Shown here: positions 34,946-43,166 of the stretch, piece by piece
Layout: the number at the start of each line of letters is the position of its first letter
Position numbering within the stretch: position 1 is the first letter of the stretch
From: Pseudomonas viridiflava
GTDB taxonomy: Bacteria; Pseudomonadota; Gammaproteobacteria; Pseudomonadales; Pseudomonadaceae
Assembly: GCF_900589395.1 (NCBI RefSeq)
Contig: NZ_UUIS01000075.1
Span: 1 to 64,000 of the forward strand
DNA: 64,000 nt
Reading direction: 5' to 3'
Notes under the pieces: model-generated
Database searches by the model: none
Told to the model about the DNA's origin: nothing
The model's input: only the letters and a program-made list of their open reading frames with translations
Made by a program: the position numbers and the translations under genes

Positions 34946-35244
34946 TGCTTACCTCGCAAATAGCGGACTCAATCTGGGGAACGTGCAGGGCTGGCGATCG
35001 ATCTTCGACTCGCCGGCCGGCCGTTCTGTCGGCGGCGATTCTGGTTTCTTTGCGTGTCAATTGGAACGTTTATATTTTTCAACCCGGGCGTGACTTATTG
35101 CCCGATGATGTCACAGCGCCCATCAATTGAGTGACAGCGTGCGTTCAGGTTGGCCGGGAACGATCAATACCCTGGCTGGACTAACATGCATGCTTTAACG
35201 TTACGCTTCATTTCTCAAGAATATGCCTCAGGGAGCCACACTTC

Positions 35245-36222
35245 ATGCAACTCGGGATCGTTGGACTTGGCCGCATGGGCGGCAATATCGCCAGACGTTT
35301 GATGCACAGTGGCCATACCACCGTCGTCTACGACCGTGATGAAGCCTCGCGCACCACCCTGGCCACCGAAGGCGCCACGGCCGTTGCTGACCTTGCAGGG
35401 CTTGTAGCGGCCATGCAGGCGCCGCGTGCAGTCTGGGTCATGCTGCCGGCCGGTGAGCCGACCGAGCAGACCATCGAGGCCTTGAGCCAGTTGCTCGAGC
35501 CCGATGACGTGATCATCGACGGCGGCAACACCTTCTACAAGGATGATATCCGTCGTGCCCAGGCCCTGGCACTCAAGGACCTGCATTACGTCGACGTCGG
35601 CACCTCCGGCGGCGTCTGGGGCCTTGAGCGCGGCTATTGCATGATGATCGGTGGCGAGCAGGCCATCGTCGAGCGCCTGGATCCGCTGTTCGCCACCCTG
35701 GCACCGGGCATTGGCGACATCGAGCGCACCCGCGATCGTGCGGCCTCGGCCGACCCACGTGCCGAGCAGGGCTATATCCATGCCGGTCCCGCCGGTTCCG
35801 GGCACTTCGTCAAGATGATCCACAACGGCATCGAGTACGGCATGATGCAGGCCTTCGCCGAAGGCTTCGACATCCTCAAGCAGAAGAACTCGGACCACCT
35901 GCCGGCCGAGCAACGCTTCGACCTGAACGTGGCCGACATCGCTGAAGTCTGGCGTCGCGGCAGTGTGGTTTCATCCTGGTTGCTGGACCTGACGGCCGAT
36001 GCCCTGGCCAGCGATCCGGCGCTGGACGCCTATTCGGGCTCGGTGGCCGACAGTGGTGAAGGCCGCTGGACCATCGAAGCTGCCATCGAACAGGCCGTGC
36101 CGGCGCCGGTGTTGTCCAGCGCCCTGTTTGCCCGTTTCCGCTCGCGCCAGCAGAGCACCTACGCCGACAAGATCCTTTCGGCCATGCGCTTTGGTTTTGG
36201 TGGTCACAAGGAGCCTAAATAA
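35245..36222 (+). CDS. gnd: 6-phosphogluconate dehydrogenase, decarboxylating (short type)
   Basis: Oxidises and decarboxylates 6-phosphogluconate to ribulose-5-phosphate; 325 residues, the short GndA/YqeC class rather than the ~470-residue class. The Rossmann motif GIVGLGRMGGNIARRL opens the protein; DVGTSGGVWGLERG and the catalytic lysine region GSGHFVKMIHNGIEYGMMQA follow. It overlaps zwf by one base (TAATG). Placement with zwf makes an oxidative pentose-phosphate operon. Confidence 0.95.
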   Translation: MQLGIVGLGRMGGNIARRLMHSGHTTVVYDRDEASRTTLATEGATAVADLAGLVAAMQAPRAVWVMLPAGEPTEQTIEALSQLLEPDDVIIDGGNTFYKDDIRRAQALALKDLHYVDVGTSGGVWGLERGYCMMIGGEQAIVERLDPLFATLAPGIGDIERTRDRAASADPRAEQGYIHAGPAGSGHFVKMIHNGIEYGMMQAFAEGFDILKQKNSDHLPAEQRFDLNVADIAEVWRRGSVVSSWLLDLTADALASDPALDAYSGSVADSGEGRWTIEAAIEQAVPAPVLSSALFARFRSRQQSTYADKILSAMRFGFGGHKEPK

Positions 36223-37748
36223 TGGGTCTGGGGCATTCGACTGAAGCTGAAAAAAATCCGGAAGTGGCGCCGCCCACCACGTTGTTTCTGTTCGGTGCCC
36301 ATGGTGACCTGGTCAAGCGCCTGCTGATGCCGGCGCTGTGCAACCTGACGCGCGACGGTCTGGTGGACGACAACCTGCACATCGTCGGGGTCGACCACAA
36401 CGCGGCCACCGACGCCGAATTCGCGCAAAAACTCGAAGCGTTCATGCGCGAAGAGGGTGCGAAAAAGAACACCGAGGGCGGCGACGCCCTCGACCCTGAG
36501 CTGTGGCAGCGCCTGGCAGCGCGCATCAGCTATATCCAGGGCGACTTCCTTGACGACAGCACCTACCAGAGCATTGCCGGCAAGATCGAAAGCACCGGCA
36601 CCGGTAACGCGGCGTTCTACCTGGCGACCGCCCCGCGCTTTTTCAGCGAAGTGGTCAAGCGCCTGGGCACGGCCAAGCTGCTCAAGGAGCGCGGCGGCGT
36701 GTTTCGCCGGGTGGTGATCGAAAAGCCCTTCGGTCACGATTTGGCCAGCGCGATGGCCCTCAACGAAAGCCTGCTCAAGGTCATGAGCGAAAAGCAGATC
36801 TATCGCATCGACCATTACCTGGGCAAGGAAACGGTGCAGAACATCCTGGTCAGCCGCTTCTCCAACGGGCTGTTCGAGTCGTTCTGGAACAACCACTACA
36901 TCGACCACGTGCAGATCACCGCCGCCGAAACCGTCGGCGTCGGCACCCGGGCCGGTTTCTATGAAAACACCGGGGCCCTGCGCGACATGGTGCCCAACCA
37001 CCTGTTCCAGTTGCTGGCCATGGTCGCCATGGAGCCGCCGGCCGCCTTTGGTGCTGATGCGGTGCGTGGCGAGAAGGCCAAGGTGGTCGGCGCCATCCGC
37101 CCCTGGAGCGAGATGGAAGCGCTGGCCAACTCGGTGCGCGGCCAGTACACCGAGAACAAGAGCGCCGGTTTGCTCGGTTACCGTGACGAAGAAAACATCG
37201 CCGCCGACAGCAACACCGAAACCTATGTGGCCCTCAAGGTCATGGTCGACAACTGGCGCTGGGTTGGCGTGCCGTTCTACCTGCGCACGGGCAAGCGCCT
37301 GAGCACCCGTAGCACGGAAATTGCCATCTGCTTCAAGCCGGCGCCCTACGCGCAATTTCGCGACACCGAGGTCGACCGTCTCAAGCCCAACTTCCTGCGC
37401 ATCCAGATCCAGCCCAATGAGGGCATGTGGTTCGACCTGTTGGCCAAGCGCCCGGGCCCGAACCTTGAGATGGAAGACATCAAGCTGGGCTTCGCCTACA
37501 AGGACTTCTTCGAGATGCAGCCCTCGACCGGCTACGAGACCCTGATCTACGACTGCCTGACGGGCGATCAGACCTTGTTCCAGCGCGCCGACAACATCGA
37601 GAACGGCTGGCGGGCGGTGCAACCGTTCCTCAATGCCTGGGCCAAGCACCCCGAGGTGCAGCCGTACATTGCCGGTGGCAGCGGTCCGGAAGCCAGCGAC
37701 GAACTGTTGCGCAACGACCACCGTGAATGGCGGCAGATCGATGGCTGA
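36222..37748 (+). CDS. zwf: Glucose-6-phosphate 1-dehydrogenase
   Basis: First enzyme of the oxidative pentose-phosphate and Entner-Doudoroff routes; 508 residues. The nucleotide-binding segment LFLFGAHGDLVKRLLMPAL and the active-site motif RIDHYLGKETVQN are intact. The start ATG shares one base with the gnd stop, and the 3' end overlaps the HAD phosphatase gene by eight bases, so the operon is tightly coupled. Pseudomonads often have several zwf paralogues; this is the gnd-linked one. Confidence 0.95.
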   Translation: MGLGHSTEAEKNPEVAPPTTLFLFGAHGDLVKRLLMPALCNLTRDGLVDDNLHIVGVDHNAATDAEFAQKLEAFMREEGAKKNTEGGDALDPELWQRLAARISYIQGDFLDDSTYQSIAGKIESTGTGNAAFYLATAPRFFSEVVKRLGTAKLLKERGGVFRRVVIEKPFGHDLASAMALNESLLKVMSEKQIYRIDHYLGKETVQNILVSRFSNGLFESFWNNHYIDHVQITAAETVGVGTRAGFYENTGALRDMVPNHLFQLLAMVAMEPPAAFGADAVRGEKAKVVGAIRPWSEMEALANSVRGQYTENKSAGLLGYRDEENIAADSNTETYVALKVMVDNWRWVGVPFYLRTGKRLSTRSTEIAICFKPAPYAQFRDTEVDRLKPNFLRIQIQPNEGMWFDLLAKRPGPNLEMEDIKLGFAYKDFFEMQPSTGYETLIYDCLTGDQTLFQRADNIENGWRAVQPFLNAWAKHPEVQPYIAGGSGPEASDELLRNDHREWRQIDG

Positions 37749-38556
37749 TCACACGCCGATTCGCCTCTTGCTGTCCGACATGGACGGCACCCTGCTGCAA
37801 CCTGACCACAGCCTGAGCGATGCCACCGTGGCCGCCGTCGGGCAACTGCGCGAGGCGGGCATTGCCTTCACCCTGGCCAGCAGCCGGCCGCCACGGGCGA
37901 TGCGCGAGGTGATCGAGCGGCTGCAGCTCGACCTGCCCACCGCCGGTTTCAACGGTGGCACGCTGGTCAACCCTGACGGCAGCCTTCTGGCGGCGCACTA
38001 CATCGACCTTGAAGCGGTGCGCCTGTGCCTGGACGCTTTTGCCGGACACGACGTGGATGTCTGGGTGTTCGCCGACGACCAATGGCTGCTGCGCGACCTC
38101 GACGGCGACTATGTCGGCCATGAACGCAGTGCGCTGGGCTATGAGCCGGTACAGGTCGACAGCTTCACGCCGTACTTGGACCGCGTCGACAAGATCGTGG
38201 CGTCCAGCCGCGACTTCGACGGTCTCAAGGCGCTGGAAAGCCAGATGGCCGCCCGGCTCGAGGGCCGTGCACTGGCTGCGCGTTCACAGGATTATTACCT
38301 CGACATCACCGCCTTGCAGGCCAACAAGGGCGCTGCCTTGCGCGCCCTGGCCGAGCACCTGGGCATTGACATGGCGCAGACCGCGGCCATTGGCGACGGT
38401 CACAACGACGTGGCGATGTTTCGCGTGGCCGGGCTGTCGATCGCCATGGGCCAGGCTCGCCCCGAGGTGCGCAGTCAGGCCGACCGGGTAACCGGCAGCA
38501 ACACCGAGGAGGGTGTGGCGCAAGCGATCCTGCGTGATCTGCTGCAGCGTGAATGA
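37741..38556 (+). CDS. Cof-type HAD-IIB sugar phosphatase
   Basis: A 271-residue haloacid-dehalogenase-like hydrolase of the Cof/IIB class. Motif I is LLLSDMDGTLLQPDH with the catalytic aspartates, motif II is FTLASSRPPRAM, and motifs III-IV are near NKGAALRALAEHLG and AIGDGHNDVAMFR. Members dephosphorylate sugar phosphates and related metabolites. The start overlaps zwf; the next gene follows after 31 bases. A role in removing excess hexose phosphates or by-products is inferred from context. Confidence 0.9.
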   Translation: MADHTPIRLLLSDMDGTLLQPDHSLSDATVAAVGQLREAGIAFTLASSRPPRAMREVIERLQLDLPTAGFNGGTLVNPDGSLLAAHYIDLEAVRLCLDAFAGHDVDVWVFADDQWLLRDLDGDYVGHERSALGYEPVQVDSFTPYLDRVDKIVASSRDFDGLKALESQMAARLEGRALAARSQDYYLDITALQANKGAALRALAEHLGIDMAQTAAIGDGHNDVAMFRVAGLSIAMGQARPEVRSQADRVTGSNTEEGVAQAILRDLLQRE

Positions 38557-38587
38557 ATGACTGACGTTTAGAGAAGGAAGACCCACC

Positions 38588-40405
38588 ATGGCTGCACTGA
38601 TTGAAGACTATGCCCTGTTGGGTAATTGCAAGACGGCAGCACTGGTATCACGGGACGGTTCACTCGATTGGCTGTGCTTTCCACGCTTTGACGCACCAGC
38701 GTGCTTCGCGGCCTTGCTGGGCAACAGCGACAACGGCTGCTGGAAAATCGCCCCGTCTGCCGAAATCAAGCGCACCGAGCGGCGCTACCAGGACGGCACC
38801 CTGATCCTGGAAACCGAATTTCACACCGACACCGGCCGCGCCATGCTGGTCGACTTCATGCCCATGAACACCCAAGGGCATGTGGTGCGCAGCGTGGTCG
38901 GGCTCGAAGGCCAGGTAGAGTTCGTCATGGACCTGGCCATCCGTTTCGACTATGGCAGTACCGTGCCCTGGGTCGAAAAGCGCGAGCCGCATGTACTGAC
39001 CGCCGTGGCCGGCCCCGACATGCTGGTGCTGCACAGCCCGGTCGACCTGCACCCCAAGGACCACCACACCGGCAGCCGCTTTCAGGTAGCGGCCGGTGAG
39101 CGCAAGACCTTCTGCCTGGCCTGGCAGCCCTCCAACGAGCCGGTGCAGGCCGCCATCGACATCGACCGGGCATTCAGGGACACCGAGCGCTTCTGGCTCG
39201 ACTTCTCCGGGCACTGCCCTGAGGTGGGTGCCTGGAGCGCGCAGGTCAAGCGTTCGTTGATCACCCTCAAGGCCATGACCTATGCGCCCACCGGCGGCAT
39301 TGTCGCGGCGGTGACCACTTCGCTGCCCGAAGAGCTGGGCGGCGAGCGTAACTGGGATTACCGTTACTGCTGGCTGCGTGACGCCACCATGACCTTGCTG
39401 GCCTTCATCAACCTGGGGTATCTGGAGGAGGCCACGGCCTGGCGCGACTGGCTGCTGCGCTCGATCGCCGGCAACCCCGAGCAGATCCAGATCATGTACG
39501 GCCTGGCCGGCGAGCGCCGCTTGCAGGAATACGAACTGCCCTGGCTGGCCGGCTACGAAGGCTCGAAACCGGTTCGGGTCGGCAACGGCGCGGCCACCCA
39601 GTTGCAACTGGACGTGTACGGCGAAGTGGCCGATGCCATGACCCATGCCATGCGCAGCGGCATGCCGCAGCACCCGCGTGGCATCGGCATTTCGCGCCTG
39701 GTCATGCCGTATCTGGAGAAAGTCTGGCGCCAGCCGGATGCAGGCATCTGGGAAATCCGCTGTGAACCACGGCACTTCACCCACTCCAAGGTCATGGCCT
39801 GGGTGGCTTTCGACCGTAATGCCAAGCAACTGGCAAGCATCGCCACCAGCGACCGTGACCGCCGCCTGGCCCAGCGTTGCCGCGAAGTGGCCGAAGAAAT
39901 CCACGCCGATGTCTGCCGCCATGGCTTTGATGAGCAACTGGGCAGCTTCGTGCAGTCGTATGGCTCCAAGGAAGTCGACGCCAGCCTGTTGCAGATTGCG
40001 ATGACCGGTTTCTTGCCGGCCGACGATCCACGCGTACTGGGCACCGTAGAGCTGATCGAACGTACGCTGATGCAGGATGGCCTGTTACTGCGCTACGACA
40101 GCGAACGCACCCGCGACGGCGTCAGCGGCGGTGAGGGCACGTTCCTGGTCTGCTCGTTCTGGCTGGCCGACGTCTACGTGCTGCTGGGCCGCATGGACGA
40201 AGCCCATGCGCTGTTTGAGCGCTTGTGCGGGCTGTGCAACGACGTGGGCCTGCTGGCCGAGCAATACGACGTCAAGGACCAGCGCATGCTGGGCAACTTC
40301 CCGCAGGCGTTCAGCCATATCGGCATCATCAACACCGCCCTGAACCTGCACCGCGCCCAGGCACCGTGCCCGATACGCGAACGCACCGGCGAAGCGGTGG
40401 CGTAG
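38588..40405 (+). CDS. GH15 family glycoside hydrolase (glucoamylase/trehalase-like)
   Basis: A 605-residue GH15 protein. An N-terminal beta-sandwich domain (IEDYALLGNCKTAALVSRDG) precedes the (alpha/alpha)6 barrel with NWDYRYCWLRDATMTL, the acid-catalyst region WEIRCEPRHFTHSKVMAWVA and the second catalytic region GGEGTFLVCSFWLADVYVL. GH15 members release glucose from alpha-glucans or trehalose, which would feed gnd-zwf. The ribosome site (gaaggaag) is clear. Its TAG stop lies in the left arm of a palindromic repeat. Confidence 0.88.
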   Translation: MAALIEDYALLGNCKTAALVSRDGSLDWLCFPRFDAPACFAALLGNSDNGCWKIAPSAEIKRTERRYQDGTLILETEFHTDTGRAMLVDFMPMNTQGHVVRSVVGLEGQVEFVMDLAIRFDYGSTVPWVEKREPHVLTAVAGPDMLVLHSPVDLHPKDHHTGSRFQVAAGERKTFCLAWQPSNEPVQAAIDIDRAFRDTERFWLDFSGHCPEVGAWSAQVKRSLITLKAMTYAPTGGIVAAVTTSLPEELGGERNWDYRYCWLRDATMTLLAFINLGYLEEATAWRDWLLRSIAGNPEQIQIMYGLAGERRLQEYELPWLAGYEGSKPVRVGNGAATQLQLDVYGEVADAMTHAMRSGMPQHPRGIGISRLVMPYLEKVWRQPDAGIWEIRCEPRHFTHSKVMAWVAFDRNAKQLASIATSDRDRRLAQRCREVAEEIHADVCRHGFDEQLGSFVQSYGSKEVDASLLQIAMTGFLPADDPRVLGTVELIERTLMQDGLLLRYDSERTRDGVSGGEGTFLVCSFWLADVYVLLGRMDEAHALFERLCGLCNDVGLLAEQYDVKDQRMLGNFPQAFSHIGIINTALNLHRAQAPCPIRERTGEAVA

Positions 40406-40524
40406 GAGCGCGTTCTGCCGGAATGCCGGACCACCGCGACCGGCTGCGTAGCAGTCGTAAAATTGTGGCGTTTCATAGATTTTGTGGCCGCTGCGCGCCC
40501 AGTCGCGGGCAAGCGCGCTCCTAC
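40402..40524. repeat. Palindromic REP-like element, copy 2
   Basis: A 123-base element in the opposite orientation to copies 1 and 3, with outer arms gtaggagcgcgttctgccgg and gcaagcgcgctcctac and a centre including ccggctgcgtagcagtcgta. It supplies the stop codons of both convergent neighbours: gTAGgag ends the GH15 gene and, on the minus strand, the same word ends the MmcQ/YjbR gene. Confidence 0.85.
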
Positions 40525-40880
40525 GCCGCGGTGTCATCCAGGCGTAATCCTGCCTGCCGGCGCTTGGGCAGCTTGCCTACCACCAACTGGTGCGAGCGGG
40601 TCAGCAGGTCGCGGATTTCTTCGTCGCTGAAGGTCTCGGGCCGGGCCAGGCTGATCCAGTGGGCGCGGGCCAGGTACGGGGCGGGGCGGATGCCGGGGCG
40701 GTCGACGTAACCCAGGAACAGCTCGGCCGCGACCTTGAAGGCCAGGCCGTCCCCCGCCAGGTGCATCAGCGCGAACATTTTGGTGTCCGCCACGGAAAAC
40801 ACCCGCACGCCGCCCCATTTGTAATCCTCCCGGGCACCGGGCAGTTGCAGGCAGAATTCGGCGATGGCTTCGCTGTGCAT
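40521..40880 (-). CDS. MmcQ/YjbR family protein
   Basis: A 119-residue MmcQ/YjbR family member, a CyaY-like fold with DNA-binding-like features in solved relatives but no settled function. Family signature: CLQLPGAREDYKWGGVRVFSV near the N-terminus, MFALMHLAGDGLAFKV, and ARAHWISLARPETFSDEEIR with the terminal LLTRSHQLVVGKLPKR. Its stop codon is contributed by the palindromic repeat, so the last residues (DDTAA) may reflect the insertion of that element. Confidence 0.85.
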   Translation of the reverse strand: MHSEAIAEFCLQLPGAREDYKWGGVRVFSVADTKMFALMHLAGDGLAFKVAAELFLGYVDRPGIRPAPYLARAHWISLARPETFSDEEIRDLLTRSHQLVVGKLPKRRQAGLRLDDTAA

Positions 40881-41000
40881 GGTGTGGCGTTCCTGTGAGA
40901 CGTGAAGGTGTTCGATAGTCGCACGAATAATCGGTCAGCGGACTGTCGCCGCGTTCGCCCAATCTGTAGTGTGCAGGCTTTATCCTGTCAGGAGCCTCGA

Positions 41001-41792
41001 ATGTCTGCCGTGCAACTTGCCGATGGTCCACTCAACTACCTGCTTGAAGGCCCGATTGATGCGCCGGTGCTGGTGTTGTCCAACTCGCTGGGCACCGACC
41101 TGCACATGTGGGACGCCCAGATGCCGGCCTTTACCGAGCATTTTCGCGTGTTGCGCTACGACACCCGTGGCCATGGCCGCTCGCTGGTGACCGAAGGCCC
41201 GTACAGCATCGAACAGAACGGCCGCGACGTGCTGGCCCTGCTGGATGCGCTGGACATCGACAAGGTCTCGTTCCTGGGGCTGTCGATGGGCGGTCTGATC
41301 GCCCAGTGGCTGGCCATCAATGCCCCGCAGCGCCTGCACCGGGTGGTGTTGTGCAACACCGCCGCGAAAATCGCCAGCGCCGAAATCTGGAACCCGCGCA
41401 TCGAAACCGTGCTGCGCGACGGCCAGGCGGCCATGGTGGCACTGCGCGATGCGTCCATTTCGCGCTGGTTCACCCCTGAGTTCGCCGAGCGCGAACCGGC
41501 CCTCGTCGAGCCGATCGTCGGCATGCTGGCGCAGACCTCGCCTCAAGGCTATGCCGCCAGCTGTGCGGCGGTGCGTGATGCCGACTACCGCGAGCAGATC
41601 GCCTCGATCACACTGCCGGTGCTGGTGGTGTGTGGCACCCAGGACCCGGTGACCACGCCCGAGCACGGGCGCTTCATGGTTGAACGTATCAAGGGCGCCC
41701 GCCAGGTCGACCTGCACGCCGCGCACCTGTCCAGCGTCGAAGCCGATGAGGCGTTCACCCGCCCGATCCTGGCATTTCTGACCGCGCAGTAA
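41001..41792 (+). CDS. pcaD: 3-oxoadipate enol-lactonase
   Basis: Alpha/beta hydrolase of 263 residues, the length of known PcaD. It hydrolyses beta-ketoadipate enol-lactone to beta-ketoadipate, joining the catechol and protocatechuate branches. Key features: SNSLGTDLHMWDAQMPAF, YDTRGHGRS, nucleophile elbow GLSMGGLIAQWLA, and the late HAAHLSSVEADEAF with the histidine. The ATG with aggag at 41001 was chosen over the upstream frame. It is isolated from pcaB/pcaC; a generic hydrolase of this group is possible but the match is strong. Confidence 0.82.
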   Translation: MSAVQLADGPLNYLLEGPIDAPVLVLSNSLGTDLHMWDAQMPAFTEHFRVLRYDTRGHGRSLVTEGPYSIEQNGRDVLALLDALDIDKVSFLGLSMGGLIAQWLAINAPQRLHRVVLCNTAAKIASAEIWNPRIETVLRDGQAAMVALRDASISRWFTPEFAEREPALVEPIVGMLAQTSPQGYAASCAAVRDADYREQIASITLPVLVVCGTQDPVTTPEHGRFMVERIKGARQVDLHAAHLSSVEADEAFTRPILAFLTAQ

Positions 41793-41805
41793 CCCCGCCT
41801 GCACG

Positions 41806-41839
41806 GTGTCGGGTCCGGGCCTGTACCTGGACCCGACAC
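41806..41839. terminator. Bidirectional hairpin between pcaD and the AraC regulator
   Basis: A perfect 11-bp inverted repeat (gtgtcgggtcc / ggacccgacac) with a 12-base loop lies 13 bases after the pcaD stop and 4 bases from the stop of the convergent regulator. No U-run, but stem strength and position support a shared terminator. Confidence 0.6.
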
Positions 41840-41843
41840 ATAT

Positions 41844-42872
41844 TCACCCGCCCGAACGACAGCGCAAGGTTGTCGACGGCAACTCGCCGTAGCGTTTTCG
41901 GTATTCCTGTGAAAACCGGCCCAGATGGGCAAACCCCCACTTCAGCGCCACATCGGTGACCGACACGTCGTGCCCGGCGCACAACGCCTGATGCACCTGT
42001 TCCAGGCGCACATCGCGCAGGTAGGCCATCGGGCTGGTGCCGGTGTACTCGCGAAAGCCGGCAAACAGGGTGCGCACGCTGACATCGGCATACGCGGCCA
42101 GTTGCTCGACGGTCAAGGGCTCGTGGGCATGGGCGTGAATGAATTCCTCGGTACGCTTGACGAACCAGGGCGAGAGCCTGCGAGCGGTGTCTGCACCGGA
42201 GGCCAGCGGCAGGTTGTTCGGCTGGCCGTAGAGCAGGGCATTGAGCAGGGTCGATTCGAACTGCTTGAACACCAGCGGCTGGTGCAGTGGATGGCCGGCG
42301 CAGCACAACGCCTCCATCAGGGTGCCGAGCAATTGCAGGAAGTACGCGCCACCGGGGCTGTCCAGATGCAGTTGCGGGGAAAACTGCAAGGGTTTGTCCA
42401 GGTGGTGGCCCAGGTGCTGTTGGCAATGGCGCTCCAGGTCACTGCGCTCCAGGCGCAAGGCCAGTTGCGGGGCGTCGGCCGCCCAGCGCATGTACACCGG
42501 CACCTCCGGGGAAATAAATGAGGCGCACAGGGGCGAAGAGGTAAAGACCTGGCCGTCGCAGTCGATCTCGGCGCTGCCGCGCAGGGGCATTTGCACGAGA
42601 AAGAAGCTTTCCAGCCGACCCGGGTCAATCGAGACCGGCGCGCCGTACTCCAGCCGGCTCAGTGACAGGTTGCCGCGCTGCAAATGGTGCATGGCCGCAC
42701 TGATTGCCCTTGAAGGCCCGGTGGCCCGCAGCTCATGCGGCTTGAACACCGTGCCGACGTTTTGCCGGATGCTTTCGGCATCGTTGAGCACGAACAGGCG
42801 GTTTCTGGCATTGAACAACGGCGCCTGTTCAAGGCGATTGCTGTCGGTGGCCGATTCAATGGAAGTGTTCAT
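41844..42872 (-). CDS. XylS/BenR-like AraC-family activator
   Basis: A 342-residue activator: an N-terminal effector domain (about 20-215; LFVLNDAESIRQNVGTVF, MPLRGSAEIDCDGQ) of the type shared by XylS, BenR and anthranilate/indole regulators, and a C-terminal double helix-turn-helix (VSVRTLFAGFREYTGTSP; WGFAHLGRFSQEYRKRYGEL). It is divergent from the monooxygenase operon starting at 43167. XylS-type half-sites sit in the 294-base gap between them. It most likely activates that operon in response to the pathway substrate. Confidence 0.88.
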   Translation of the reverse strand: MNTSIESATDSNRLEQAPLFNARNRLFVLNDAESIRQNVGTVFKPHELRATGPSRAISAAMHHLQRGNLSLSRLEYGAPVSIDPGRLESFFLVQMPLRGSAEIDCDGQVFTSSPLCASFISPEVPVYMRWAADAPQLALRLERSDLERHCQQHLGHHLDKPLQFSPQLHLDSPGGAYFLQLLGTLMEALCCAGHPLHQPLVFKQFESTLLNALLYGQPNNLPLASGADTARRLSPWFVKRTEEFIHAHAHEPLTVEQLAAYADVSVRTLFAGFREYTGTSPMAYLRDVRLEQVHQALCAGHDVSVTDVALKWGFAHLGRFSQEYRKRYGELPSTTLRCRSGG

Positions 42873-42936
42873 GTTCTACCTCGCGCACGCACGGTTTGCG
42901 AGCAGAGTGCGCCACCCTGTTACCGGGCGTCTGCAG

Positions 42937-42966
42937 TATCCGGACAGTGCCTGCGGCAAACGGATA
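42937..42966. promoter_or_regulatory. Two back-to-back XylS-type half-sites near the regulator gene
   Basis: On the minus strand GGCA-CTGTCC-GGATA (42937-42951), and directly adjoining on the plus strand TGCG-GCAAAC-GGATA (42952-42966). Both fit the XylS/BenR consensus TGCA-N6-GGNTA with one mismatch each. Together they make an inverted repeat with arms gcagtatccg / cggatactgc. Their position about 65-95 bases upstream of the regulator ATG suggests autoregulation or a distal activating site. Confidence 0.6.
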
Positions 42967-43070
42967 CTGCGGTGCCTCTGCTGTTTCCAATGGCCACTTG
43001 AGCGGGCCTTTGAGGGGGTATCTGCAAGCGCCGCGCCACTTTATGAGCCGCAAACGGAGGTGAAACTTTA

Positions 43071-43105
43071 TGCACCCGCCGGACAGCCCTTGCGCTGATC
43101 GGATA
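43071..43105 (+). promoter_or_regulatory. Direct pair of XylS-type half-sites upstream of the monooxygenase operon
   Basis: TGCA-CCCGCC-GGACA (43071-43085) and TGCG-CTGATC-GGATA (43091-43105) are two plus-strand copies of the XylS/BenR consensus TGCA-N6-GGNTA, each with one mismatch, 20 bases apart start to start (about 21 in XylS targets). A possible -10 box aagaat lies at 43128-43133, so the proximal site would abut the -35 region, as in AraC-type activated promoters. Confidence 0.6.
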
Positions 43106-43166
43106 GTGCGCCTGCCGCCCGTGCCGCAAGAATGTTTGCCATGTCCATCGCATCGGAAACATTCCC

